From Darksidea phi (taxonomy: Eukaryota > Ascomycota > Dothideomycetes > Pleosporales > Lentitheciaceae), in assembly GCA_030770425.1 (NCBI GenBank), contig JASJFT010000083.1, forward strand, positions 1 through 64,000: a stretch of DNA of 64,000 nucleotides. Reading direction: 5' to 3'. Below, in pieces: positions 11,650 through 22,934 of the stretch. Position numbers and translations under genes: made by a program. Within the stretch, counting starts at the first letter, position 1. Every line of letters begins with the position of its first letter. Below the pieces are notes generated by a model, which did not search any database, had not been told where the DNA came from, and saw only the letters and a list, made by a program, of their open reading frames with translations.

Positions 11650-12699
11650 ATGCCGATCCAATTGCTGCCCGCCTCGGCAGCCGCCTTTGCGCCACGCTCA
11701 ACCGTCAACGTCGTCCTCAGTTCCAAAGCGGAGCCCTGGTTAACCCAGACGCTGAAGAGGATAAACCGAGTCAAGCGCCCGCTCAACAGCGTCCAGCAGC
11801 ATACGCGGTGTCTCACCGAGACCCTGTCCGGCACCAACGCCATCTGGTCGCTCTGTTCCATCATGGTCCCAAAGGCTCCGGATTCGGAACTCCGCAGGGA
11901 CGCCAACCCGCTTGTCGAGGCCATCTTCAACTATCAGGTCATCCATGTCGAGGCCTACGTCGTGCACGTCGACATGGTTTCACAGCATGAGGTCGCATTC
12001 AAGCTCACCCCCGAAACCATCGAGGCGCTTACCGAGTACCACAAGGACATCTACTCGGTCGACGTGGCTGCCACTACCTGGAACTGGCCCGAGAAGGAAG
12101 CACAGCTGAAGAAGCTGCAGGACGAGTTTGTGCAGGCTGTCAACCGCTACGTCTTCCGCACCGGCGCACGTGCTTTGGAGGGCATGGAGGAGGAAGGCGC
12201 GGGCGAGCTGCTCGAAGGACGAGGTGAGGACGTCAAGAGCGCCATCATGGGCCTGTTCCACCCGCTGCTCCCTCCCCCTCCCAGGATCGTCGACGTTGTT
12301 CGACCGGCACCGCTCCTCCCAAGCTCCCCGGGCGCGTCGGGCTGGTGGCCGTCGGCACAAATCCTGCAGTCACAGCCCGCCCCGGCCGAGTCCTGGAGAA
12401 CGGTCGCATCTACCCCAAGCCCGACCATCACTACCTGCGGTGAAACACAGCCATCGTTCTGGACCAGTACAGTGGGCTTGGAAGTTGTACAACTGCCGTC
12501 GCCGACACCCTCCTTCAGCCAGCCATTCAACACCACGAGTCAGTACTACAGTCCGCCTCAGGCAATCGCCCCGGTACCTGCGCTTCCGCTCCCTAGTGTG
12601 CTGGCCCAGCAGTGCGGGTCAAGCGCCACGCACGGTGGATACAGCAACGGATTCGGATGGGACACGGGATTCGCACCACAGTATGCAGCATTCACGTAA
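11650..12699 (+). CDS. Uncharacterised fungal protein, 349 aa
   Basis: Single open exon from an ATG in good context (gtcacaATGc). The frame is open further upstream, but that part reads as a pyrimidine-rich leader, so I chose this start. Two parts are visible. The first is a folded-looking N-terminal half with an amphipathic, charged segment around residues 100-200 (motifs V-V-H-V-D-M-V, L-T-E-Y-H-K-D, W-N-W-P-E-K-E and a helix ending N-R-Y-V-F-R). The second is a Pro/Ser/Thr-rich, aromatic-spotted C-terminal half that looks disordered. There is no signal peptide or membrane segment. I do not recognise the family. The long GC-rich leader resembles that of regulatory genes, but no DNA-binding motif is present. 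Confidence 0.65.
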   Translation: MPIQLLPASAAAFAPRSTVNVVLSSKAEPWLTQTLKRINRVKRPLNSVQQHTRCLTETLSGTNAIWSLCSIMVPKAPDSELRRDANPLVEAIFNYQVIHVEAYVVHVDMVSQHEVAFKLTPETIEALTEYHKDIYSVDVAATTWNWPEKEAQLKKLQDEFVQAVNRYVFRTGARALEGMEEEGAGELLEGRGEDVKSAIMGLFHPLLPPPPRIVDVVRPAPLLPSSPGASGWWPSAQILQSQPAPAESWRTVASTPSPTITTCGETQPSFWTSTVGLEVVQLPSPTPSFSQPFNTTSQYYSPPQAIAPVPALPLPSVLAQQCGSSATHGGYSNGFGWDTGFAPQYAAFT

Positions 12700-14148
12700 T
12701 CGCCGAGTGTCAGAACTGTGTGATACTTGTCCCCCCCCGCCGATGCCTGGGAAGCGCGGACTTGGCCAGTCCCCTCTTTCTTCCCTGCCCACCCAAGGTT
12801 GATGCGCACAGCCTTGCGGCGCCCAACACGAGACGAAATGCGATATGCACGAAAGTGATGTACTCCTACATCATATACCAAGCATGGGACGGCGTTTCAT
12901 CGACTTTAGCGATTGTTTTGAGCGATTTCTACTTTCTTCTCTCGTACAAATTTCCTTGATATCCGTTTAGTCGTTTTGTCTGTCTTTGTTCTAGCGAGCG
13001 CCTGTTTTATCTCTTATGTCTCTCTATCTCTCTCTCCTCGCATCTAGCGGCCGGACCAGGTCTTTTCTTTTGGGTTGCATCTCTGGGAGGTCTGCATGTC
13101 GGGCATTTTAAGACGGATACAGCCTCACGGCTACGAGGCGGGTCTCTCGATCGGTTTTTTTTTTTGTTTAATGTCGTATCGGACGGTTGCTACCTCTTCA
13201 TTGAGCATGGCATGCCACTCATGATTGGACGCATTACGTTCTCGTTTCTCAGACTGGCATTGAGTGCCAGCAGGATATGCTGAGGGCGGCGGCAAAAGTT
13301 ATACGCACATCTGGCATGTCGCTGTAATCATCTGTCCTTGGGCGGACGGTGGACGGGTTGGTGGGGGAGCGAGGCCCTGCATCGAGACAAGACTCCGCCC
13401 GTGGCGGGTCTGCTCTGAGGGTTGTGGTCTTCTGCTTGCGGAACATACACGCCTCACGCATGCGGGTACTTTTACTTGTCCATCTTCTCAGATACCGGCG
13501 CCCAAGGACAGTAGGGTCATCTCCTACTCTCCAGGACTGTGTCCTGGACGATGAACCAGATGCTGGCCACAGAAGCAAGCTTCTCTATAGCAAGTAACCC
13601 TAATAAAAAACGAAACATGACTACTGCAACAAATCCTGCCATGACCGCGAGACAGCATGCAGTCGTGATGTGGGCTCGGCGGTGCCGACGAGGACGTTGA
13701 CGTTGACTCCCAAGCCCGCGCCCAAGCGAAGGGCAGCACTAACTCGACGCGGCTCTGCGGAGATCTTGCCAGACGGACGGATCTGGGGAAGGAGCGGGCG
13801 GCGGACAGAGGCAGGCGCTGATTGCAGCGACATTTGGCCGTTTGGCCGTTTGGCCGTTTGGCCGTGCTGTGCGTGCTGTGCGGTGCGTGCCGTGCCTCTG
13901 TTTCAAGCGTGCTCTTTGAAGCTCTACCTTGTTGCATCTGCCTCTGCCTCCGCCTCCGCCTCCGGCCGGCTCTTTGTGCTTGCCTCTCGGCCCGCAGCCT
14001 GCACATGCGAGCCTCACTCACCCATCGCCAGCATTGCGACTTTCGACGCCGCTCCCCTTCTCCCAGCCTATCCCACCATGCTCCTCGCGCCTTCCGCGGG
14101 CAGATAGCTGTGACCGAAGCGATCCTGCACCCGACCCGACGTCCCGCC
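12700..14148. other. Intergenic region and leader of the Gid4-type gene
   Basis: About 1.45 kb. The first part is the 3' flank of the preceding gene, with t-rich and ctctct tracts near 13,015-13,040 and a t9 run near 13,156. The second half becomes GC-rich and contains four perfect tandem copies of an 8-bp unit plus cctccg repeats near 13,945-13,970. No coding exon is supported. Confidence 0.5.
13833..13864. repeat. Tandem repeat, TTTGGCCG x4
   Basis: Four perfect head-to-tail copies of the 8-mer TTTGGCCG, about 285 bp upstream of the Gid4-family start codon. The array is in the promoter or leader. It could be a simple expansion or clustered factor sites. Only the repeat itself is certain. 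Confidence 0.85.
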
Positions 14149-16317
14149 ATGCCTCGCAACCCCGTACGTCTCTCTGCCCGTCCAGCCTTGCTGTGTGCCC
14201 TCGCGTGCGGACGGCGGCAGTAATTGATTCCCGAGAGCTTGTGGATGCGCGTACTGACGGTGCTCTGACCGCAGGACTCGGGACAACGTGCGCAAACGCC
14301 GCCGTCATACATCTCGGCGCTGTCAGAAGCGCTCGAGAGCCCGGTCAACCAGGACGTCTACAACCTGGCTGCAACCCTCACCACGCCGGCCGAAGACGGC
14401 GCCGCCGACACCGACGATTCGAGCCTCCACCATTTGCGCGCTACCCAGGACCACGACCAGTGGCGCCTGGAAAGATCGCGCGACCGGCTGCGGGCCCTGG
14501 AACGGGAGCGCAGCGAGTTGGAGAACCGAGACAGGAGCGACCGCCTGCGCCGCGTGATGAATCGCCTCGGGCGCCTGCACGACGACCCGCGCGCCGCCTA
14601 TGGAGACCGCGTCCCCAACTCGAACAACCTCTACGACTGGTCGCCCGCCAACGAGGCCGACGACGAGGACGAGATCGACCAGATCCTCGCCGAGCTGCGC
14701 CGCGAACAACCCGCTGCCCACCCAGAGGTCCTCCGTGTGGTGGGACGCTCACAGCTAGATTCAGAGAGGGAGCGCTCGCGGGCGGTCGTGTCCCGCCTGC
14801 TGAATTCGAACCAGCCGTCGCAGTCGGCCGACGGCTCGCTGAGGTCTGCAGCAATCCTGCAGTCCGTACGGAGACATCCGCGGTTCTCAGCTCGCATACG
14901 GGACTACCTCCAGCGTTACAATGCTGATAGAGATTCTGCGAGTAGGTCGCCTCATACGAGCGACTGGAGAGAGCGACACAGCCCGTCCGAAACTTCGCGC
15001 CAGGTTGCTGCCATGCAGCGCATCTCCGAGCGGCGGACGTCGCTAGACCAGGCAAGAGAGCACACGCGGGATCGTGACACGCTTGCCAGGGTTCGCCGAA
15101 GCTATCTTGACCGCACATCGAACTCGTCATGGATCGTGTCGCCGATGCTAGAACAAACGATCGAATATCTATCGTGGATACGACACTCAAACACCCTAGA
15201 GGACAGTCTGAATCACGCAATAGATGCGGGATTCTTAAGCAAAGACTACTTCTGCGACGAGCGGCAGGACTTCCTTCTGGATCCATTCACTGTACCTCCA
15301 CCTGCAAAAACGTCTTGGTTGGCGCCCGGAGCTGTACTTTCAGGCTGCCAGCATGCCACCTCCATCACATCTACCATTACTACCGCCGGCACGGGCACAA
15401 GTACGACACTTTACCGTTTCCGGAACAACGACACCATGACCTCTACCCTTTTCGACCCCGCCAACCGACCATGGTTGAGCCATAGCTACTCCTCCCCGCG
15501 GAGTCGGAGTAGTCAGACGCCTGGACCGGAAGTTGTGACCTCGCATGCGCCCCAGCAGGATAGGTGGCCGGTCAAGGTGACTATCCATTCCGTCGACTAT
15601 GACCGGATGTCGCTCTCCGCTACCATGGAAGCCTACAACGTCCCCTCGCATCCGCATCAACACCAGTCTTTACTCAGTGGCTCCACAGATGGCACATCAG
15701 CAGCATACACGCGAACCTCTTCCATTACAACATATCTGGAAGGCGAGATACTAGATTTCAATACTCACACGCTGCTTACCGAATCCTTCAAATCGAGCGC
15801 AAGCAACGACGCCACATACTGGAGGAAATTGCCCCCATTCCAAATGCTCACAGACGAGGAAATGATACAGAAACTTACAAGTCGCCGCTGGTTCAACGAG
15901 GTATTGAGCAAAGAATGGATCCTCATGCGCTGGAAAGAACGTTGCTTCGTCAAGTCACTCAATCGCTCCACCGCCGACCCTGTCCAACCGCCTGCCTCCA
16001 ATGCCATGACCACCTCCTTTCCCACTCCCGCTATCTCCACCTTCAACAATAACGAGCCATTCCATTCCTCCGCCCGAGAGAACCGTCCCGAGCCGGACAG
16101 TACACGTTACTGGGGCACTGGGGGTGGTGATGCAGAGCAAGGAAGTTTTGATGATTCGGGCTGTGGACTTACTATCAGCGGGTTCTATTATGTTTGTTTG
16201 AGGAGGAGTGATGGAAATCTCGAGGGCTTATACTACGACCCGCAGAGCAGCCCGTATCAGTGCTTAAAGTTGGAGAGTGTGAGAGGTGGAGTGTTTCCGG
16301 CCTGGGGTTTCCGGTAG
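14149..16317 (+). CDS. Vid24/Gid4-family substrate receptor of the GID (CTLH) ubiquitin ligase
   Basis: A five-codon first exon (14149-14163, MPRNP) is joined by a 111-bp intron to 14275-16317, giving 685 residues. The C-terminal third (about 433-680) is the Vid24/Gid4 beta-barrel. It has an Y-L-E-G-E-I-L-D-F-N-T-H-T-L-L-T segment, Y-W-R-K-L-P-P-F, a W-I-L-M-R-W-K-E-R strand and L-T-I-S-G-F-Y-Y-V-C-L. It ends with G-L-Y-Y-D-P near a final hydrophobic strand. In yeast this domain binds proline-type N-degrons of gluconeogenic enzymes and docks them on the GID E3 complex. The N-terminal 400 residues are unusual: highly charged (Arg/Glu/Asp-rich, likely helical around 60-110) and otherwise disordered, making the protein about twice the length of yeast Gid4. 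Gid4 versus the stress-induced Gid10-type paralogue cannot be separated by eye. The tiny first exon is inferred from splice signals and phase. Confidence 0.85.
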
Positions 16318-16787
16318 AAGGTAGGAGAGGAGCGGGAAATCTGTGTTTCATATTCTTATTGCATACTACGGCGTCTGTGGGCTTAGCTTTGCCGGTTATC
16401 ATCTCGGCGTTGTGCCCTGGTGGGCTGTTCAATTTGGATCATCAAGGCTTGTTGGGAGGCACGCTCGTTATGAGTCCAAGAGGAGCAAAAATTACAAGAC
16501 TAAGGGCAAGAGAGGCTGGAATGGAATAGATGAATTGTACGCTTGAGTGAATGAGATGAGCGATCTTCAAGTGCTATGCCAGTGAGTTTACTCTGATGAT
16601 GGGTGCCTTCCCGCGTCACTAGCGCGATGTAGCCCCGCCAAGCGCGTCGATCAGCCCGTTGTCCCGGTACCGATTCCCCTGTTCCTGGCTTTCCAGCTCG
16701 TCGCGTCCAAAGAGTCTAAACATTCGACGTCTACCCGAACAGCCTCAGGACATGACCACCGACCAGCGGTAAAACGCGTCTGCCCCA
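16318..16787. other. Short intergenic region
   Basis: 470 bp between two plus-strand genes. It holds the terminator of the Gid4-family gene and the promoter of the GT90 gene. No further gene or repeat is seen. Confidence 0.5.
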
Positions 16788-19700
16788 ATGCCCCCGGTCG
16801 CCGCTTTGATCGTGGAGAATGTGCGCAAGAACTCCCACCTCGTCGCTCCCCTGCTCTTCCTCGTCTCATCCGCCATCGCGAATGTTCACGGCCCTGTCCA
16901 GCACCAGCTTCTCGTAGCTTCCGTGTCGTGGGCGTTCGTATGCATATTTGCGGTAGTTCAAGCGGGATTTGGGACAGGCATTGCCGAAAAGCAGAGAACA
17001 AAAGGATGGCTGGTGGGCGGCTTCCTCGCCTTGTCGGCCATATGCGACAGAGCGGCATGCGATCGGGAGGGCATATGGTCGATGAAAGGCTTCCTGCCTC
17101 TCTTCGTGGTCCTCATTTCGGAGAATGACGTGCTGTCCAAGTACACCGCACTGCCCACATACACGCCTCTCGCCGACTCTCCCTCTGACGGCGAGTCTAG
17201 TCCCGAGCGATCGCAATCAAAGTCGTACCGTCTGCTAGCCGCAATCATTATCTCTGCCAGCATCGTCCTTGCGACCAATTTTACCGCGGCTCCCACCACT
17301 GCCCTTGGCCTCAGCAGCTCCATATTCGCCGCGGCTGGCTTTGTAATCTTCGAAAGTGCTTCCAAGTCTACAAAAGATGGCGGAAATGGGAGGTCGGGGC
17401 TCATGTCTGCCAACGGGTCATTCTCTCGGCGTGCTTCAGGTGACGACATTCAAAAGGACCAGCAACACATGCCTGTGCTCAGAGACGTTGCTGCTGTTAT
17501 GACTGTAGCCTGCGGTGTGGCTACATTCATGATGGAACCGCCACTAAGACCGGAGGCCGTCACATGGGTTCCCTTATATCATGAATTGCCCAAGGGCTGG
17601 AAGGAGCTGCAGCAGCATAGGACGGTGCAGCAGGTCCTTTTGATGACTGCTGTTGACATCCTTGTTAAAGTTTTGATGTTCACCATGGCAAGTCCCATCC
17701 CCTGGGTCTTCCATGTGTTCGCTAATTCTATTGCCACAGGTTTCCCAGCAAGGCGCTGTGCATACGTCTTTCTTGTCTCTATTTTCCTTCATTTGCGCTA
17801 GCTTACACTTCGCCACGTCTCTCTCTAGCGTTTGGTTCACCATCATTTACGGATTATCTGCCATGCTCTTTCTGTCTGGATCCTCTTCATCATCTGTCGA
17901 TATCCGCAACTCCATACGACTTAGACGGATCATTTTCAGCGTCACAGCGATTTCCATTGGTCTCGTACTACTCCGACATGTGTCAAAGACACACCAATAT
18001 TATATTGTTCGTCATGATGCTACTGAATTTTCGGTGTCTCCTCCGGAAAAGCTACTCGGACCAGTTCCCATGGATCTGGGAAAAGGACATCCGGCTGCGC
18101 AGCTGATCGAATCCGCAGAGAAGGAGCTTCAGGGCATGCTTGACAAACAGTCTACGACGCTAGGCGAAGCTGTACAGGAGTACCGACGTAGAAATGGCAT
18201 TGCACCTCCGCCACATTTCGACAAGTGGTTCGAGTTCGCGACACGCAATGGCGTCGTGCTTATCGATGAGTTTGATACAGTGACCCAGTCACTACTACCG
18301 TTTTGGGCCCTGAAACCTTCGACAATAAGAGCACGTATAGCGAAGGCGCTTGGTCATGAAGACACTTCACTCATAGGAATGACAATAAGAGACGGTACTG
18401 TGGTTAAAATCGAGGGCGGTCCGGATTGGCAACAGCAGGCTACCACAAGGATGATCAAGGATTTCGTCCAATACCTCCCTGACATGGATTTAGGGTTTAA
18501 TATCCACGACGAACCACGGGTTGTGGTGCCCAACGACCATCTCTCTGCCATGGTAGCTAAAGCGCAAGATGAGGTACTGCCTGCCGTTATGAAGGTTCAG
18601 TCGCCTAGGAATTCCTTTTCATCGCGGCCTTCAGACATGAACGACGGAAAGCAGTTTGCGGAAACCAGCATCACGCGCTTCAACCGCTTTGCCCATCAGC
18701 AGACCTGGACTCACGCGCGCCTGTCCTGTCCCGCAGACTCTCAAGCCCAAAAGTTCGAAGACATAGTCCCGGACAACTTAACCACGTACGCTACCACTCC
18801 CCTCAATTACATCTACAACCAAACAGCCTTCTCCGACATCTGCAATTCTCCCTCGCTTTCATCCACCTTCGGCTTCTTCGAGCGGCCCAACGCCTTCAGC
18901 ATTATCCACGAGCTCACGCCTGTGTTCTCCCAATCCAAGATCAGCAGCTTCCAAGACATCCTGTATCCGAGCCCGTGGTACTGGTTCAAAAAGGTAGAGT
19001 ATGTGGAAGACCGTGATACGGCTTGGGAGAACAAAACAAACAGCCTCTACTGGCGGGGCTCTACTACTGGCGGCTTCAGTCGCAATGGCGGTTGGAGACG
19101 GCAGCACCGCCAACGTGTCGTTCGTCGCATCAACGCCCCCGACAAAGCATTTATTCACGTCCCGAAAGACGCCTCGCCAAATTCCGCATATACACTTCAG
19201 GAAGTCGACCGCAGGACCTACGAGTCGCTCATCGACGTCAAGTTCAGCCATATCGGTCAATGCGATCCAGGGGACTGCGACGCGCAAAAAGAGTTCTTCA
19301 CGCTTTCAGATCACGTTGATGGTCAAGATGCTTGGCTGTACAAGCACTTGCTTGATATGGACGGCAATGCATTCTCAGGCCGCTTCTACTCCTTCCTCCA
19401 GAGCAGAAGTCTGACGTACAAAATGGCCATGTTTAGAGAGTGGCATCAGGAGTGGCTAAGGCCATGGGTGCACTACGTACCCTTTTCGCTGATTGGAGAC
19501 GAGCATTTGGATCTTGTGAGATGGTTCGCTGGTGGGGACAGTTTGGAGGAACAAGGTGAAGATGCGAAGAAGGGTGGCAATGGTGAGTCGCTCGGTGAAC
19601 GCAAGGCCAAGGAAATCGCGGAGAAGAGCAGGGATTGGGCGGGGAAGGTGCTTCGGAATGTGGATTTCGAGGCTTGGTTTTTTAGGCTGTTGCTTGAGTT

Positions 19701-19817
19701 AGTTCCTCCCGTTCCCCTCTTCTAGCATGGTAACGGACGACGGTCGCTAACTCTCTTAATAGATATGGTCGCATCATCGATGACGATAGGGAGAATATCG
19801 GATATCCCGGTCCGTAG
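16788..19817 (+). CDS. Membrane-anchored GT90 glycosyltransferase (CAP10/KDELC-like)
   Basis: Three exons (16788-17687, 17740-19697, 19763-19817) give 970 residues. The first roughly 370 residues hold many hydrophobic helices, a membrane domain common in ascomycete GT90 proteins. The catalytic region follows: a P-P-P-H-F-D-K-W-F-E-F-A segment near residue 455, the hallmark S-L-Y-W-R-G-S-T-T-G-G near 735, and K-H-L-L-D-M-D-G-N-A-F-S-G-R-F near 835. W-V-H-Y-V-P-F-S then precedes the C-terminal L-L-L-E-Y-G-R. GT90 enzymes are Golgi or ER transferases. Cryptococcal Cap10-type members act on capsule or cell-wall glycans, and animal relatives are O-glucosyl/xylosyltransferases. The acceptor here is unknown, and a cell-surface mannan or glycolipid role is a guess. 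The first intron uses a gc donor, listed separately. Everything else appears intact. Confidence 0.92.
17688..17739 (+). other. GC-AG intron in the GT90 gene
   Basis: This 52-bp intron begins gcaagt and ends cacag, with gctaat about 17 nt before the acceptor. Removing it joins ...L-M-F-T-M to V-S-Q-Q-G-A-V in phase 0 and makes the two long frames continuous. No gt donor nearby gives a sensible length and phase. GC-AG introns form about one percent of introns in most eukaryotes and typically keep the remaining donor consensus, as here. Confidence 0.75.
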
Positions 19818-20659
19818 CCAAGGAGGTTTTGCATATATTGGTGTTCTGCATAGATCTGGCACATTGGTGGTTTTTGCATGGCTAGAAGGCGTTTGTGATA
19901 CCTAGGATTGACGCTTGCGTTAGGTTGATATTTCCTGGTTGCAGCTCTGTAGCGGTCCATATGAGTTGTTATTCGTAACGGAATGACATTGGTGTACGAT
20001 GATCAGTTTTCGAACACATATTTTCGGGTCGCTTTGCTCGCAGAATCGTTGTGCACGTTCACGTCGTCGTGTCATTTCTTCGGGGGTGGATTGCGTTGCA
20101 ACAATAGATCTTGACACCCCCTTTAGATACGTGTACTAACACCCCACCGCCTCCTTTGGTCGAGACTCACGTAGCCCGCATCCTATTGTCCCTTGTGAAA
20201 ATAAAAGTATTTCAATCGCACTCGTCCCGTCTTGTCTACTCGACGTGAACGCTCTGTCTTCATCTGCTGGCACATCAGAGCAGCGAGATATTCGTCCGCG
20301 TCATTGTGGCTTGAACGAGAATGGTTTGGACGGTTTGGTATCGGTGATGGCATGGTGGGTGAGAGATACAGAGATACAGAGAGTGCGGAGGTGGAGGCGG
20401 AGGTGGAAGTGGATGGAGTGGTCGTGACGCCTGTCGAATATTAACATATATGCTTCTTTTACCAACATAGACGAGTTGAAGGACTTGCTATAAGGAGGAG
20501 GGAGAGTACTTGTCACGCACCGATGCCCTATCAGTACACTGATCGCAAGCGCAGGGTCCGAGATGGCAGTTGTTAGCTCGAGGCTATGTCCTTGTTACTT
20601 ATTACAGTACCATTGTAGCCATCATCCTTGCTATCACTTCCTCCATATTTTCTGGTTGC

Positions 20660-20682
20660 GTTGTTGTTGTTGTTGTTGTTGG
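20660..20682. repeat. (GTT)n microsatellite
   Basis: About seven uninterrupted gtt units in the convergent intergenic region. This is a simple sequence repeat. Confidence 0.9.
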
Positions 20683-20764
20683 AGCGGTTAGAGAGTGGCG
20701 TAGGCAATAGTTAAGTATGCTGGCTACTGTCTACTTGGTACTGTCTACTTGGTACTGGAAGGAT

Positions 20765-20816
20765 CTTCTTCTTCTTCTTCTTCTTCTTCTTCTTCTTCTT
20801 CTTCTTCTTCTTCTTC
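20765..20816. repeat. (CTT)17 microsatellite
   Basis: Fifty-two bases of uninterrupted ctt units. They generate a spurious poly-leucine frame on the plus strand. The array is likely to vary in length between isolates. Confidence 0.95.
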
Positions 20817-21537
20817 ACCGTACTCCGACGCCTCGGGTTCTGGCTCGAGAGCTCGTCTCGCAGCCTGTACGCATAGAATGCACCATCATATGTACAGTTT
20901 GCTGATCTGGAAGTGACTGCTCGACTGTAAAGATGGGGCTCTGGTAGGATGGTAGGAGATGTGGGATGTTGACTTGGCCGATTGTTGCGCTTCGTCGATG
21001 AGGAGTTGTCGGTTTGCGTTGAAGGCTTCTAGGTTGCTTGGGCTTTGGAAGTACGTTTCGTCTGGAAGATTGCTGAGGGGCGTTGCGATATTGTGGTGGG
21101 TGCTTAGTGTAGTTGGAAGCCGGTTGGGTTGAGGGGAGGGCCGAGGGTGTGTTTGGTAATGGGGAGGTTTTCGAGGCTGGGATGTTGATACTGGAAAGGT
21201 GGGTGTGGGCGCGCTTGGGACTCTAATGGCAACAGCTGCGAAGAAGCCTGGTGGGATTAAGCTCGGTTTGTGGGCACATGTGCTTTGAATAGATAGTCGC
21301 CATCTTTACATGTAATAACCACATCGTGTATTGATATTGATGCAGACTACGAAGCGCGTGCCAGAATCGTGATCAGACGAAAGAGCAAACACTTCTCAGA
21401 AGGGAGAAGTCGTTGATGGATGAGCTTTTCAAAAGTCGAACCTAGAGATCGAATGAAACCCACCCTGAAGGAATGTTTACATCGCCCAAAACCAAGTCCC
21501 TAACAAATTCAGACTAACGGGAGGATCAAAGGTATAT

Positions 21538-22463
21538 CTATCTCTTCTTCTGTCCATACTCTGAGTACACCGTGCACTTCGACATGTGACTCGATTGACC
21601 GGTCTTCTCGTTGAAAGTATGACAACCGTACACTGCCGCATTTGGAGGTGTGTACACTATAGACTATTAGCTCACCAATGACGGAAATGTAGCAACACGT
21701 GAACTCACGATGCAGCGAGACGGCGTAGTCATGCGGGTCGGGGTTCGATATGCGATGCAACCCCAGCTTATCGGACATGTAAGTAACTTCATTTTTGTTG
21801 TAGGTCTTGCTCGAGATGGTCTGAAGTGGACGGTTTTCCTCGTTGTTGAGTTGTACCGTAGGCCAGGCGTAGCGGGTCTCGACAAGGGAGCCTTTGAGTA
21901 TTTTCATGATGCAGTGGGCGTTTGCATGACTGTGCGTTTAACTTAGAACAATGGACTAGGGAGATGTTTGGATTGAAGAATGCTGAGCATCAGAGGTTTG
22001 CGGATGAGCTTCGCTTGATCGCATTTGACAAATCGTTGTGACACTTACGAACCCTAGCGTGATTGGGTGGTTGAATATACATGATCTCTCTCGTGCACGG
22101 AGAAATGGAGCCATGGCGAGATGACTTACTCGTGAATTTGACTTCCTTGCCCGGGCGACCAGACCAGAATGAGCTGCTTCTGTTAGTACGCATACTCTAG
22201 CAGGTGGCCTCGAATCTCACCAAATTGCTCTTTCCGTTGCCTTTGTCCACTAGGTTTCGGGTGTAAGGCAGATGCTGGGACGGGAAAAAGTACTTTTTCC
22301 ATTCCGACTCGTTGGAGTCATAGTCCTCCATCAGCTTCTGCAACTCGCGCTCGTCGACATCCGCAGAGTCTATCCCGGAGCTCGGGCCGAGTTTCTCGCT
22401 AAGAGAGGCGACGAGTGCTTGGAAGCAGTCCTCCGGTGGTTGGTCTTGTGTAATGCCGGGCAT
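21538..22463 (-). CDS. Cysteine dioxygenase
   Basis: Four exons (22463-22221, 22179-22130, 21929-21709, 21656-21538) join in phase to 210 residues, close to the roughly 200-aa family norm. The enzyme is a cytosolic non-haem iron cupin that oxidises L-cysteine to cysteine sulfinate, controlling cysteine levels and feeding taurine/sulfite metabolism. The iron-binding triad is visible: H97 and H99 in Q-I-H-D-H-A-N-A-H-C and H156 in K-L-G-L-H-R-I-S-N. The Cys-Tyr cofactor pair is present as C104 and Y173 (in S-L-H-L-Y-T-P-P). The end, [10 protein letters not shown], matches the conserved S-K-Y-G tail and is reached only with the ctatag acceptor at 21,657-21,658. The second intron is 200 bp, longest of the set. 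The gene is divergent from DRG1/RBG1 with 471 bp between the starts. Confidence 0.94.
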
Positions 22464-22934
22464 AGTCAAGAGGTCGCAATGGGCTCCAGGACCAACTGTT
22501 AGGGTGTGGAGAGCAAGAGCGAAAGCCAGCGATGTAGACCGGACATGGAACTGATAAGAAGCGGTAGGAAGTGGACTAATTGCACAGGTGCTCAGACACA
22601 AACGTTATGCCGGGATACGTTGGTCGTTCATGGCACTCCATTAGGTAAGAAGCTGCTGCTGGCTGCGTGCCTGCCTAGTCAGGCAGCCGCGTATGGATCA
22701 AACTTTCTCCTGCTCGAATCACCATTTGCTAGAGATGCAGGCGCATCGGCGAGGTGCAACAGTGCTCGGTTTAAGACGGCGACTGCGGGAATGTGCCGGA
22801 TATCGGCGAAACTATATCCCGTTTGCCGTGGATTGCCCCCGCGTCATACCTCAAATTCTGTATCCACGCAGCAAACAACGACGACCCTGCGAATTTTGCC
22901 AGCGAACTCTTCCACTATCTATCAAACCGCAAAA
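22464..22934. promoter_or_regulatory. Shared divergent promoter region (cysteine dioxygenase / DRG1)
   Basis: 471 bp between two start codons pointing away from each other, so both promoters and both leaders must lie here. No specific factor site was identified. Confidence 0.5.

Larger units (their letters stand above)
19818..21537. other. Intergenic region between convergent genes
   Basis: About 1.7 kb between the 3' ends of the GT90 and cysteine dioxygenase genes. It contains two microsatellites, listed separately, and no coding exon I can support. Confidence 0.55.

Noticed and set aside
20717..20905. Poly-leucine frame resembling a membrane peptide
   Set aside because: The leucines come from the (CTT)17 microsatellite.
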